DNA of 46,181 nucleotides from Acidobacteriota bacterium (GTDB lineage Bacteria > Acidobacteriota > Terriglobia > Bryobacterales > Bryobacteraceae), in assembly GCA_016201205.1 (NCBI GenBank), contig JACQDF010000099.1:1-46181 (forward strand), read 5' to 3'. Positions within the stretch are counted from its first letter, which is position 1. Each line of letters begins with the position of its first letter. The position numbers were made by a program, and so were the translations under genes. Below the pieces are notes generated by a model. It searched no databases, was not told where the DNA came from, and was given only the letters and a program-made list of their open reading frames with translations. This document shows positions 23,412 to 31,489 of this stretch, in pieces.

Positions 23412-25840
23412 CGCTGTTGCTGTTTCTGGCCACCTGCGCGCTCAGCGCCGAGACCGCGCTGAAGGTGCTTCCACCGGAGGCGGAGTTGTCCACCCTCGAG
23501 TCGCGGCAGCAGTTTCTGGCGGAAGGCTTCGCCAACGGGTTTCATGAAGACCTGACGAAAGAGGCGGCCTGGAGTTCTTCGAACCCCAAAGTGGCGGCCG
23601 TGGACGCCTCCGGCCTGCTGAAGCCGGTCGGTGACGGCGAAGCCGTGATCACAGCCAGCGTCAAAGGCCAGAGTGCTTCGGCGAAGGTGCGCGTAAGAGT
23701 CCCCGGGCAGCCGTTCACCTGGAGCTTCCGCAATCACGTGATCCCCGTCATGACGAAGATGGGCTGCAATCAGGGCTCCTGCCACGGAGCGCAAGCCGGC
23801 AAGAACGGCTTCAAGCTGACGTTGCGCGGCTACGATCCGGAAGTCGATTACGACACGCTGACGCGCCAGGCTGTGGCGCGCCGCATTTCCCTGGCAAATC
23901 CGCCGTCAAGTCTGATTCTGCAAAAGGCGACTTTCGCCATCCCGCACGGCGGCGGCTTGCGCTTCAAGCCGGATTCGCTCGAATACCGGATCATGTCCGA
24001 ATGGATCGCCGCGGGCGCCCCGCCTCCTTCCGGCAAAGATCCGGAAGTCGCGTCCCTGGAGTCCTTCCCGAAAGCGGCGACGCTGAAGCCGCGGCAGGAG
24101 CAGCAGGTGATTGTCCGGGCGCGCTACTCGGATGGCCGCGTCGAGGATGTGACGCGCTGGGTCAAGTTCAGCTCGAACAACGAAGGCGTCGCACTGGTGG
24201 ATGACAGCGGCCGCATCAAGATGACCGGCCACGGCGAGGCGGCCATCACGCTGTGGTATTCGAGCCGCATCATGTATGCGCGTGTCGCTTCGCCGTATCC
24301 CAACCAGGTCCGGGAGGCGGAGTACCAACGTCTCGAGCAGCGTAACTACATCGACCGCCTGGTGCTGGCCAAGCTGAAAAGTCTCAACATCGCGCCGTCG
24401 CCCCCGGCCGGCGATGCCGCCTTCCTCCGTCGGGCGTATCTGGACGCAGCCGGCATTCTGCCGACCGCCGAAGAGGTCGAGCAATTCCTCGCGGACCAGT
24501 CGGCGGACAAGCGCAGCAAGCTCATCGACCGGCTGCTCGAGCGCGAGGAATACGCCGACTACTGGGCCTACAAGTGGTCTGACCTGATGCTGGTTTCGAG
24601 CCGCCGTCTGCGTTCCAATGTCATGTGGGCTTTTTACAACTGGATCCGCGACAGCGTGAAAGTCAATAAGCCGTGGGATCAGTTCGCGCGAGAGATCTTC
24701 ACTTCAACGGGCAGCACGCGGCAGCACGGGGCGCTGAATTATTTCTTCCTGCACAAAGATCCGATCGATCTCACCGAAAACGTGACCCAGGCATTCCTCG
24801 GCCAGCGGCTGATGTGCGCGCGCTGCCACAACCATCCGCTCGAAAAGTGGACGCAGAAGCAGTACTACCAGATGGCGAATCTGTTCGCGCGGGTGGGAAT
24901 CAAGAACGGCACGGAGCCCGGCGAGTCGATTGTGTTTGCCAAGACAGCCGGCGAGGTGAATCACCCGCGGCTGCTGCGGCCGCTGCCACCCACGCCGCTC
25001 GATGGCGAGCCGATGCCGCTCGATTCCACCGCCGACCGCCGCGCGCATTTCGCCCGCTGGCTCACCTCGCCGGCGAATCCGTACTTTGCCCGCAACATCG
25101 TCAACCGCGTTTGGGCCAGCTTCCTGGGCCGCGGCCTGGTGGATCCGGTCGACGACGTCCGGGAGGCCAACGCTGCCTCGAACGAAGAGCTTTTCCAGGC
25201 CGTGGTGAAAGACTTCGTCTCGCACGGCTTCAATATCAAGCGCCTGATCCGCACCATCATGAACTCCGGCGTTTACCAGCTTTCCTCGGAGACGAACGCC
25301 ACCAACCAGCACGACAACGTCTATTACTCGAAGTACAACGTGAAACGGCTTCCGGCGGAGGTGATTCTGGACTCGATGTCGCAAGTGACTGGCGTCCCGA
25401 CCCAGTTCCAGGATTACCCGCTGGGCGCGCGCGCCATCGAGTTGCCGGATACGCAGGTGCGGTCGCAGTTTCTATCGGTGTTCGGGAGGCCGAATCGCGT
25501 GATCTGCGACGCGGCTGAGCGATCGAGCGACCCGAGCATCGGGCAGGCGCTCCACGTGATTAACGGCGATACGCTGAACAGGAAATTGAGCGCGCCGGAC
25601 GGCAACATCGCACTCTTCATCAAGCTGGGGCTATCGGACGCGCGTATCCTCGACCATTTGTACCTTTCGGCCTACGGCCGCTATCCCGCGGACTCCGAAC
25701 GCCAGACGGCGATGGAAGCGCTGGCCAAAGCGCGCCAGGTGAAGGGCTCGGTGGAAGCCCGGAAAGAAGCGCGCCGCCAGGCGCTGGAAGACATGCTGTG
25801 GGCGATGCTCACCAGCAAGGATTTCCTTTTCAATTACTGA
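23408..25840 (+). CDS. PSD1-type DUF1549/DUF1553 cytochrome-like secreted protein with Ig-like domains
   Basis: An 810-residue exported protein. After a signal peptide (MTLLLFLATCALSAE) there is a BIG2/Ig-like domain (about 20-105, with AAVDASGLLKPVGDGEAVIT), a cysteine block GCNQGSCHGAQAGKNGFKL, a second Ig-like domain (about 225-300), DUF1549 (about 315-520), and DUF1553 (about 560-805). One canonical heme motif, CARCHNHP, occurs near residue 470. These proteins are typical of Planctomycetota and Acidobacteriota and may be redox-active partners of the DUF1501 protein. The ATG overlaps the DUF1501 stop, which fixes the start. The stop shares one base with the WD40 start (TGATG). Confidence 0.9.
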   Translation: MTLLLFLATCALSAETALKVLPPEAELSTLESRQQFLAEGFANGFHEDLTKEAAWSSSNPKVAAVDASGLLKPVGDGEAVITASVKGQSASAKVRVRVPGQPFTWSFRNHVIPVMTKMGCNQGSCHGAQAGKNGFKLTLRGYDPEVDYDTLTRQAVARRISLANPPSSLILQKATFAIPHGGGLRFKPDSLEYRIMSEWIAAGAPPPSGKDPEVASLESFPKAATLKPRQEQQVIVRARYSDGRVEDVTRWVKFSSNNEGVALVDDSGRIKMTGHGEAAITLWYSSRIMYARVASPYPNQVREAEYQRLEQRNYIDRLVLAKLKSLNIAPSPPAGDAAFLRRAYLDAAGILPTAEEVEQFLADQSADKRSKLIDRLLEREEYADYWAYKWSDLMLVSSRRLRSNVMWAFYNWIRDSVKVNKPWDQFAREIFTSTGSTRQHGALNYFFLHKDPIDLTENVTQAFLGQRLMCARCHNHPLEKWTQKQYYQMANLFARVGIKNGTEPGESIVFAKTAGEVNHPRLLRPLPPTPLDGEPMPLDSTADRRAHFARWLTSPANPYFARNIVNRVWASFLGRGLVDPVDDVREANAASNEELFQAVVKDFVSHGFNIKRLIRTIMNSGVYQLSSETNATNQHDNVYYSKYNVKRLPAEVILDSMSQVTGVPTQFQDYPLGARAIELPDTQVRSQFLSVFGRPNRVICDAAERSSDPSIGQALHVINGDTLNRKLSAPDGNIALFIKLGLSDARILDHLYLSAYGRYPADSERQTAMEALAKARQVKGSVEARKEARRQALEDMLWAMLTSKDFLFNY

Positions 25841-26796
25841 TGTTACGGCGCAGCTTTCTACAATTCGCACCGGTGGCCGCCTGGGCGCAGAAGAAGACGC
25901 AAGCGCAGATCTTCTCGCTGGCGTACCAGCCGGGCGGTCCACTGCTCGCTGTTGGCGGATACCGTGAAGTGCGGCTGGCGGATGCGGTCACCGGGAACGT
26001 CACCGGAAGCCTCAGCGGCCACGTCGATGTGATCCGCGCGCTGGCATTCTCGAGCGATGGAAAACGGCTGGCCGCCGCCGGCGGCATTCCCGGCAGGAAA
26101 GGCGAAATCAGGATCTGGGACATCGGCTCGCGGACTCCGCTGCTGAATCTGGAAGGCCACAGCGACTGTATTTACGCGGTCGCGTTTTCGCCGGATGGCA
26201 GGCGCCTGGCCACCTCGAGCTATGACAAGCTGATTCAGCTTTGGGATGCAGCCGGGGGCGGCAAGATCCGCGTCCTCAAAGATCATATCGACGCCGTGTA
26301 CGCGCTGGCGTTTACTCCGGACGGAAAATACCTGGTTTCAGGCGGCGCGGACCGCACTTTGAAGATCTGGAACTACCAGACGGGCGAACGCCTGTACACG
26401 CTCAGCGAGGCGACCGACGGGATCAACGCGATTGCGCTGAGCCCGGACGGCAAGATGGTGGCGGGTGGCGGGCTCGACAAGACGATCCGCATCTGGGCGC
26501 TCGGCGAGCGTGGCGGCGAACTGCTGAATACGCTGATCGCCCACGAAGACGCGCTTCTGCAACTGGCATGGTCGCCTGATGGAAAGACGCTGGTCTCGGC
26601 GGCGGCCGACCGCGTGATCAAGGTGTTCGACGCCAAGGATCTGGCGGAGCGAAAAGCGCTGGCGAATCAGCCCGACTGGGTTCTGGCGTTGCGGTTTTCT
26701 CCGGACGGCAAGCGGTTTGCGGCCGGCCGGTATGATGGATCCCTGACAATCTACGAGCTGGGGCAAGTCCTCGGCGGTACGCTGGCTTCGCGATAG
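25840..26796 (+). CDS. exported WD40-repeat protein
   Basis: A 318-residue beta-propeller with an N-terminal leader (LRRSFLQFAPVAAWAQ), suggesting Tat export. Six or seven WD40 blades end in IRIWDIGS, LIQLWDAA, LKIWNYQT, IRIWALGE, IKVFDAKD and LTIYELGQ, each preceded by an AFSPDGKRLA-type strand. It probably acts as a docking platform for the secreted DUF1501/PSD1 proteins; this is inference. The ATG shares a base with the preceding stop, so translation is coupled. It resembles the propeller half of the cytochrome-WD40 protein at 40130. Confidence 0.9.
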   Translation: MLRRSFLQFAPVAAWAQKKTQAQIFSLAYQPGGPLLAVGGYREVRLADAVTGNVTGSLSGHVDVIRALAFSSDGKRLAAAGGIPGRKGEIRIWDIGSRTPLLNLEGHSDCIYAVAFSPDGRRLATSSYDKLIQLWDAAGGGKIRVLKDHIDAVYALAFTPDGKYLVSGGADRTLKIWNYQTGERLYTLSEATDGINAIALSPDGKMVAGGGLDKTIRIWALGERGGELLNTLIAHEDALLQLAWSPDGKTLVSAAADRVIKVFDAKDLAERKALANQPDWVLALRFSPDGKRFAAGRYDGSLTIYELGQVLGGTLASR

Positions 26797-26802
26797 ACAA
26801 CC

Positions 26803-29217
26803 ATGAAGCACACAGGTCTCTTGCTTGTGATTACGGCCACGGCGCTGGCCCAGAACACGGATCATCCGACGGGGTCGCGGATCACGCCACCCACAATCAA
26901 CGTGGTCGCGCCGGTCGGCATTGCGCGCGGTACGACGGCGGAGATCACCATCGAAGGGCTCAACCTGGCGAAGGCGGGCGCGATCTACTTCAGCGAGCCC
27001 GGGATCAAAGGCCGCATCGTGAGGATCAAAGAGCTTCCGGACTTGCCCGACATTCGCCTTGGCTCGAACGGCACTCCTTCCACGATCGACGTTGGCCCGC
27101 TGCCGCCGCGCAACCAGGTAACGGTCGAGTTGGATGTAGCGCCGGACGCAAACGTCGGCGTGGTGAAGTTTCGCTTGCTGACGCCGCTTGGCTCCGGCCC
27201 CGAGGGCCAGTTTCTGGTCGAGCCCTACTACGGCGAAAGCGCCGACAAGGAGCCGAACGACACGCCGGAGAACGCCATTGAAGCCTACTTGCCGAGCATT
27301 CTCGCGGGCACGATTTCCAAGCCCGGTGATGTCGATTACTACAAGATCCAGGTGAAGGCGGGCGAGGAGCTGGCCTTCGAGAACGCGGCCATGCAAATCG
27401 GCTCGGCGTTGCAGCCGGTGGTCGCGATCCTGAGCGAAGACAACACCGTGCTCAGGGAATTCGGCTACGAAACAACTGCCGGCGCCGGCGTTTTTTCGTA
27501 CCGGTTCGAAAAGGCGGGCGCCTACTACATTCGCATCAGCGACTACCAGCGGTCGGGGCGGGCGTCGAATTTCTATCGTTACAAGGTGGGCAAGTTCCCG
27601 GTGGCGGCGCGAGCTTATCCGCTCGGGCTGCGCAAGGACGAGACCAAAGAGGTGACGCTGTTCGGCCCCGGCATCGGCGGTCAGAAGGTGATGGTGAAAG
27701 GCGAGCCCTCGCCGGAAGATGAAAGCGCGGTGATTCTGCGGCCGAAGACGGCGAATGGCAGAACGTTCAACGATCTGAAGCTGGCGCTGGGCGACGAGCC
27801 CGAGGTCGAATCGGCGGGCAGGAATCTCTCCCTGGCCACGGCGCAACCGGTTACGCTGCCGGTGACCATCAACGGCCGGATCGCGAAGCCGGCGGAAGCC
27901 CATTATTTCCGTTTCGCGGCCAGGAAGGGCCAGCCGATTGTCTTCGAGGTCCACGCCCGGCGGCTCGAGAGCGAGCTCGACTCGGAGATCGAGGTGCTGG
28001 ATGCGAACGGCAAGCCGGTCGAGCGCGCGACGGTGCGGGCGGTGGCGGAAACCTTCACCACGCTGCGCGATCACGACTCGGCCTCGCGTGGCATCCGCAT
28101 CCAGTCCTGGAACAGCTTTGCGGTCGGCGATTATCTCCTGATCGGCAGCGAGATCGTGCGGATTGAAGCATTGCCGCGCGGGCCGGACGATGATTTTATC
28201 GCGGAGTCCTTCGGCGGCCAGCGGATGGCGTATTTCGGCACATCGAGTGAGGCGCATGCGATTGACCGGGCTGTGTACAAAGTGCAGATTCATCCGCCCG
28301 CGACGCAGTTCGCGCCGAACGGCCTGCCGCTGGTGCGCCTTTACTGCCGCAACGACGACGGCGGCCCGGGGTACGGCAAGGATTCGTACCTGCAATTTAC
28401 GACGCCGGCCGATGGCGAATACCTGGCGCGCATTGGCGATGTGCGTGGGGACGGGGGAGAGAATCACGCGTATCGCTTGTCGGCGCGCTCGCCAAAGCCG
28501 GATTTCCGGCTCAGCGTGACGCCGCGCAATCCCAACGTGCCGCGCGGGGGCTTCATTCCTCTGACGGTGACGGCGTTCCGCATGGATGACTTCGACGGTC
28601 CGGTCGAAATATCTCTGGAAGGGCTGCCGGCGGGCCTGCACGCGACCAAAGCGGTGATCGGCCAGGGCCAGATCAACACCACGGTGCTGTTGAGCGCCGA
28701 AGAAGATATCGAGCTCGATCACGCTGTCGGGCTGAAGGTGATGGGCCGGGCGCGGATCAACGGACGCCAGGTGGCGCATGCCGCCAACCCGGAGGACAAG
28801 ACGAAGCTGGTGGCGCTGATGCCGAAACCCGACATCCTGATGACCGCTGAAACAAAGGAAGTGGTGCTCGAGCCCGGCGGCAAGGCCGGGATCAGCGTCA
28901 GCGTGGCGCGGCAGCGCGATTACGGCGGGCGCGTGCCGGTGCTGGTGCTGAATCTGCCTCCGCGGGTGCGCGTGCTGGACGTGGGCCTGAACGGCGTGCT
29001 GCTCAACGAGGATGAAACTCGCCGCAGCTTCACCTTGGAAGCGCTGGCATCGGCCGAACCGGTCGAGCAGGTGATCTATGTGGCGGGCGCCGTCGAGACA
29101 CGGTCGCCGCTGCAAAGCGTGTACGCGGCGCCGCAAGCGATCCGGCTGGTGGTGAAGCCTCGTCCCTCGCAGGCAGCCGATGCGGAGCGCGGCAGGCAAG
29201 CGGAACGGAATCCATGA
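26803..29217 (+). CDS. secreted PPC-domain protein, cluster A
   Basis: An 804-residue secreted protein with a signal peptide (MKHTGLLLVITATALAQ). It starts with an IPT/Ig-like region (VAPVGIARGTTAEITIEGLNL), then a bacterial pre-peptidase C-terminal domain about 145-240, recognisable by ADKEPNDTPENAIE and GDVDYYKIQVKAGEEL. A second PPC-like repeat lies at about 355-420 (PAEAHYFRFAARKGQPI). The rest is beta-rich, with no catalytic motif seen. Such proteins travel with DUF1549/DUF1553 genes and may bind polysaccharide or protein. It follows the WD40 gene by 6 bp and overlaps the cupin start by 4 bp. Confidence 0.85.
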   Translation: MKHTGLLLVITATALAQNTDHPTGSRITPPTINVVAPVGIARGTTAEITIEGLNLAKAGAIYFSEPGIKGRIVRIKELPDLPDIRLGSNGTPSTIDVGPLPPRNQVTVELDVAPDANVGVVKFRLLTPLGSGPEGQFLVEPYYGESADKEPNDTPENAIEAYLPSILAGTISKPGDVDYYKIQVKAGEELAFENAAMQIGSALQPVVAILSEDNTVLREFGYETTAGAGVFSYRFEKAGAYYIRISDYQRSGRASNFYRYKVGKFPVAARAYPLGLRKDETKEVTLFGPGIGGQKVMVKGEPSPEDESAVILRPKTANGRTFNDLKLALGDEPEVESAGRNLSLATAQPVTLPVTINGRIAKPAEAHYFRFAARKGQPIVFEVHARRLESELDSEIEVLDANGKPVERATVRAVAETFTTLRDHDSASRGIRIQSWNSFAVGDYLLIGSEIVRIEALPRGPDDDFIAESFGGQRMAYFGTSSEAHAIDRAVYKVQIHPPATQFAPNGLPLVRLYCRNDDGGPGYGKDSYLQFTTPADGEYLARIGDVRGDGGENHAYRLSARSPKPDFRLSVTPRNPNVPRGGFIPLTVTAFRMDDFDGPVEISLEGLPAGLHATKAVIGQGQINTTVLLSAEEDIELDHAVGLKVMGRARINGRQVAHAANPEDKTKLVALMPKPDILMTAETKEVVLEPGGKAGISVSVARQRDYGGRVPVLVLNLPPRVRVLDVGLNGVLLNEDETRRSFTLEALASAEPVEQVIYVAGAVETRSPLQSVYAAPQAIRLVVKPRPSQAADAERGRQAERNP

Positions 29218-30434
29218 ACAACCAAATCGCTCTTGTCCGCGAAACGCTCCGAGCCAATGCAGGCATCCTTCGGCTGGCCCCCTGCTGGGTTCCGCGCTCA
29301 TTCCTGATGCCGGGCGGCCGGCTGAAACTGGATACGCGCGATCTGTACGCGCTCGGCGCGCACCGTGGCGGCATCGACGAGCGCTGGTTCTCGTCGACCA
29401 CCAACGCCGACAACGGTCCGGGCACGCCGCCGGATGAAGGTCTCAGCTACTTCGACGTCGACGGCAAGCGCGTGCTGATGAAGCACGCGATCGATGAAAT
29501 CGGCGATGAGTTCCTCGGCGCCGATGTGATGCGGGAGCGCGGCGGCTGGAATCTGCTGTGCAAATTCTTCGACAATCTGGGCCCCATCCCGCACCACATG
29601 CACCAGACCGATGAGTATGCGAAGAAGGTGGGCCGCAAGGGGAAGCCGGAGGCCTACTATTTCCCGCCGCAGTACAACTTCAAAGACAACAATTTCCCGT
29701 ACACGTTCATGGGCCTCGAGCCGGGCACCACCAGGAACGATGTGCGCCGCTGCCTGGAGCGCTGGAACGAAGGCGACAACGGCATCCTCTATCATTCGAA
29801 GGCGTACCGGCTGAAGCCGGGCAGCGGCTGGCAGATCGACGCCGGCATTCTGCACGCTCCTGGCTCGCTGGTGACGTATGAGCCGCAGGTGAACTCGGAC
29901 GTTTTCGGAATGTTCCAGTCGATGGTGGAAGGGCGCGCGGTGCCGTGGGACCTGCTGGTAAAAGATGTTCCGCCGGAGCATCACCACGATCTCGACTACA
30001 TTCTGAGCATGCTGGACTGGGAGGCGAACGTGGATCCGGAATTCGCCAGCCACCGGCTGTTTGAGCCGGCGCCCGTGCGCGACGAGCAGCAGATGCAGCA
30101 GGACGGCTGTTCGGAGAAGTGGGTCGTGTACTCGACGCGCTATTACTCGGCGAAGGAACTTACGGTATTCCCGGGCCGCTCGATCACGATTCACGATGCC
30201 GCTGCATATGGGCTGATTGTGGTGCAGGGCTGGGGCTCGGTGGGCAAGCTGGATGTCGAAACGCCCGCCCTGATCCGCTACGGGCAGATGACCAGGGATG
30301 AGCTGTTTGTAACCGCGGATGCAGCCGGCCGCGGCGTCGCCGTCACCAACCGCAGCGACAAAGAGAATCTGGTGATGCTGAAACACTTCGGCCCGGGCAA
30401 TCCGGACGCCAAGGCGCTCGAGCGCAAGAACTGA
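29214..30434 (+). CDS. cupin protein related to class I mannose-6-phosphate isomerase
   Basis: A 406-residue protein without a signal peptide, so cytoplasmic. A cupin metal site is visible as GPIPHHMHQTDEY near residues 122-134 (two His and a downstream acidic residue), followed by a second His in DAGILHAPGSLV, as in ManA-like isomerases. A C-terminal second cupin-like half contains FPGRSITIHDAAAYG. The reaction is probably a sugar or sugar-phosphate isomerisation, but the substrate is unknown. The ATG overlaps the upstream PPC gene stop (ATGA), tying a cytoplasmic sugar enzyme to four exported proteins. A REP-like palindrome follows, before the convergent homoserine dehydrogenase. Confidence 0.75.
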   Translation: MNNQIALVRETLRANAGILRLAPCWVPRSFLMPGGRLKLDTRDLYALGAHRGGIDERWFSSTTNADNGPGTPPDEGLSYFDVDGKRVLMKHAIDEIGDEFLGADVMRERGGWNLLCKFFDNLGPIPHHMHQTDEYAKKVGRKGKPEAYYFPPQYNFKDNNFPYTFMGLEPGTTRNDVRRCLERWNEGDNGILYHSKAYRLKPGSGWQIDAGILHAPGSLVTYEPQVNSDVFGMFQSMVEGRAVPWDLLVKDVPPEHHHDLDYILSMLDWEANVDPEFASHRLFEPAPVRDEQQMQQDGCSEKWVVYSTRYYSAKELTVFPGRSITIHDAAAYGLIVVQGWGSVGKLDVETPALIRYGQMTRDELFVTADAAGRGVAVTNRSDKENLVMLKHFGPGNPDAKALERKN

Positions 30435-30460
30435 GTGAAACGGCAGAAGTGTTTGCGCAT

Positions 30461-30517
30461 CCGCTCTGACGGTCGCGGCTCGGAAGCCCTTGCTGAGCCG
30501 CGCGCGTCAGCAAGCGG
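30461..30517. repeat. REP-like palindromic element, full copy (inverted)
   Basis: It is the reverse complement of the element at 10642, 57 bp long, with the same ends and GCGGCTC/GAGCCGC inner arms. Its right part contains the perfect hairpin TTGCTGA/TCAGCAA (30490-30513). It lies between two convergent stops (30434 and 30527), where it may act as a two-way terminator or mRNA stabiliser. Confidence 0.75.
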
Positions 30518-30526
30518 GCGCCGTGT

Positions 30527-31489
30527 TTAGAGAACTCGCGCGATATCGACAAGATCGCTGAACAGCCCATAGGCCGTCTGGTCCACCCCTGGGTTGGTTT
30601 CGTAGATTCCCAGCGTCCCCATGAGGTCGGTTTCGACCAGCAGAAAGCTGGAAGTTCCCCGGGTCATCGCCAGCGGATCAACCGCCTCGAGGACCTCGGC
30701 GCGAACCCGCATCTTCAACCCGCTCCTGCCGCGACGGGCCCGGCTGACCAGCCGCACCGTCTTGCCCTTCGACTTCAGTCCGGCGAGCTTTTCCGGGGTC
30801 AGGCGGCGGATTCCCTTGGTTTCCACCTCGAGCGGCGTCACCCGCGCGTCCATCAGCACGTTGGCCAGCGCCGCCGTCTTGGCGGCCGCATCCCAGCCGT
30901 CGATGTCGTAGCCGGGATCCGCTTCGGTGATGCCGAGCAGGCGCGCCTTCTCGATGCCCTCCTCGAGCGATTGGCCCTGTTCCATCGCTTCCAGCAGCAC
31001 GTTGGTGGTCGAGTTGACGACGCCGGCGAATCCACGGATCTCGACGCCCGGGAGCGTTTCCCGGACCAGGTTGAACACCGGGGCGCCGTCCATGACGGTG
31101 GATTCGAAGCGAAACTGCACGCCGGCGCGGAGTGCTTCGTCGCGCAACGCGGCGTAAGCATGAGCGATCGGGCCTTTGTTGGCGGTCACCACGTGCAGGC
31201 CGCGCGCGAACGCCGCCCGGATGTGCGAGATCGCCGGCTCGCCGGCGGCCGGATCGAGCGGCGTCAGCTCGAAGACGACCTCGGCCGCCGCGCGCTCGAG
31301 GAATTCCTCGACGGCGGCCGCCGCCGGGCCAAATCGCGGCTCCAGGCCGAGCCCGCGCGCATCATAGGCCGTCCCATGCCGCCCGGTGTGAATGCCAGTG
31401 ATGCGAAACGGGAACTGCGCGCGTTTGTTCTCGAGCAGACGCGCAAACGCCTTCCCCACCTTGCCGTAGCCGATCAGAGCGAGGTTCAA
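30527..31489 (-). CDS. hom: homoserine dehydrogenase
   Basis: A 320-residue homoserine dehydrogenase, which reduces aspartate semialdehyde to homoserine in Thr/Met/Ile synthesis. Motifs are IGYGKVGKAFA (NAD(P) binding), VVTANKGPIAH with the conserved Asn-Lys (about residues 100-110), ESTVMDGAPVFN, GVVNSTTNVLL and ADPGYDIDGWDAAAK with the catalytic Asp/Lys. It lacks the C-terminal ACT domain of longer forms, so feedback control by threonine through that domain is not expected. The start codon is TTG at 31489 and overlaps the stop of the upstream DUF4139 gene (TTGA), which argues for coupled translation. No other amino-acid biosynthesis gene is adjacent. Confidence 0.9.
   Translation of the reverse strand: MNLALIGYGKVGKAFARLLENKRAQFPFRITGIHTGRHGTAYDARGLGLEPRFGPAAAAVEEFLERAAAEVVFELTPLDPAAGEPAISHIRAAFARGLHVVTANKGPIAHAYAALRDEALRAGVQFRFESTVMDGAPVFNLVRETLPGVEIRGFAGVVNSTTNVLLEAMEQGQSLEEGIEKARLLGITEADPGYDIDGWDAAAKTAALANVLMDARVTPLEVETKGIRRLTPEKLAGLKSKGKTVRLVSRARRGRSGLKMRVRAEVLEAVDPLAMTRGTSSFLLVETDLMGTLGIYETNPGVDQTAYGLFSDLVDIARVL

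Noticed and set aside
26338..29301. 987-residue open frame on the minus strand
   Set aside because: It is antisense to the WD40 and PPC genes, Arg/His-rich with no domain, and arises from high GC codon bias; the plus-strand genes have signal peptides and recognised domains.
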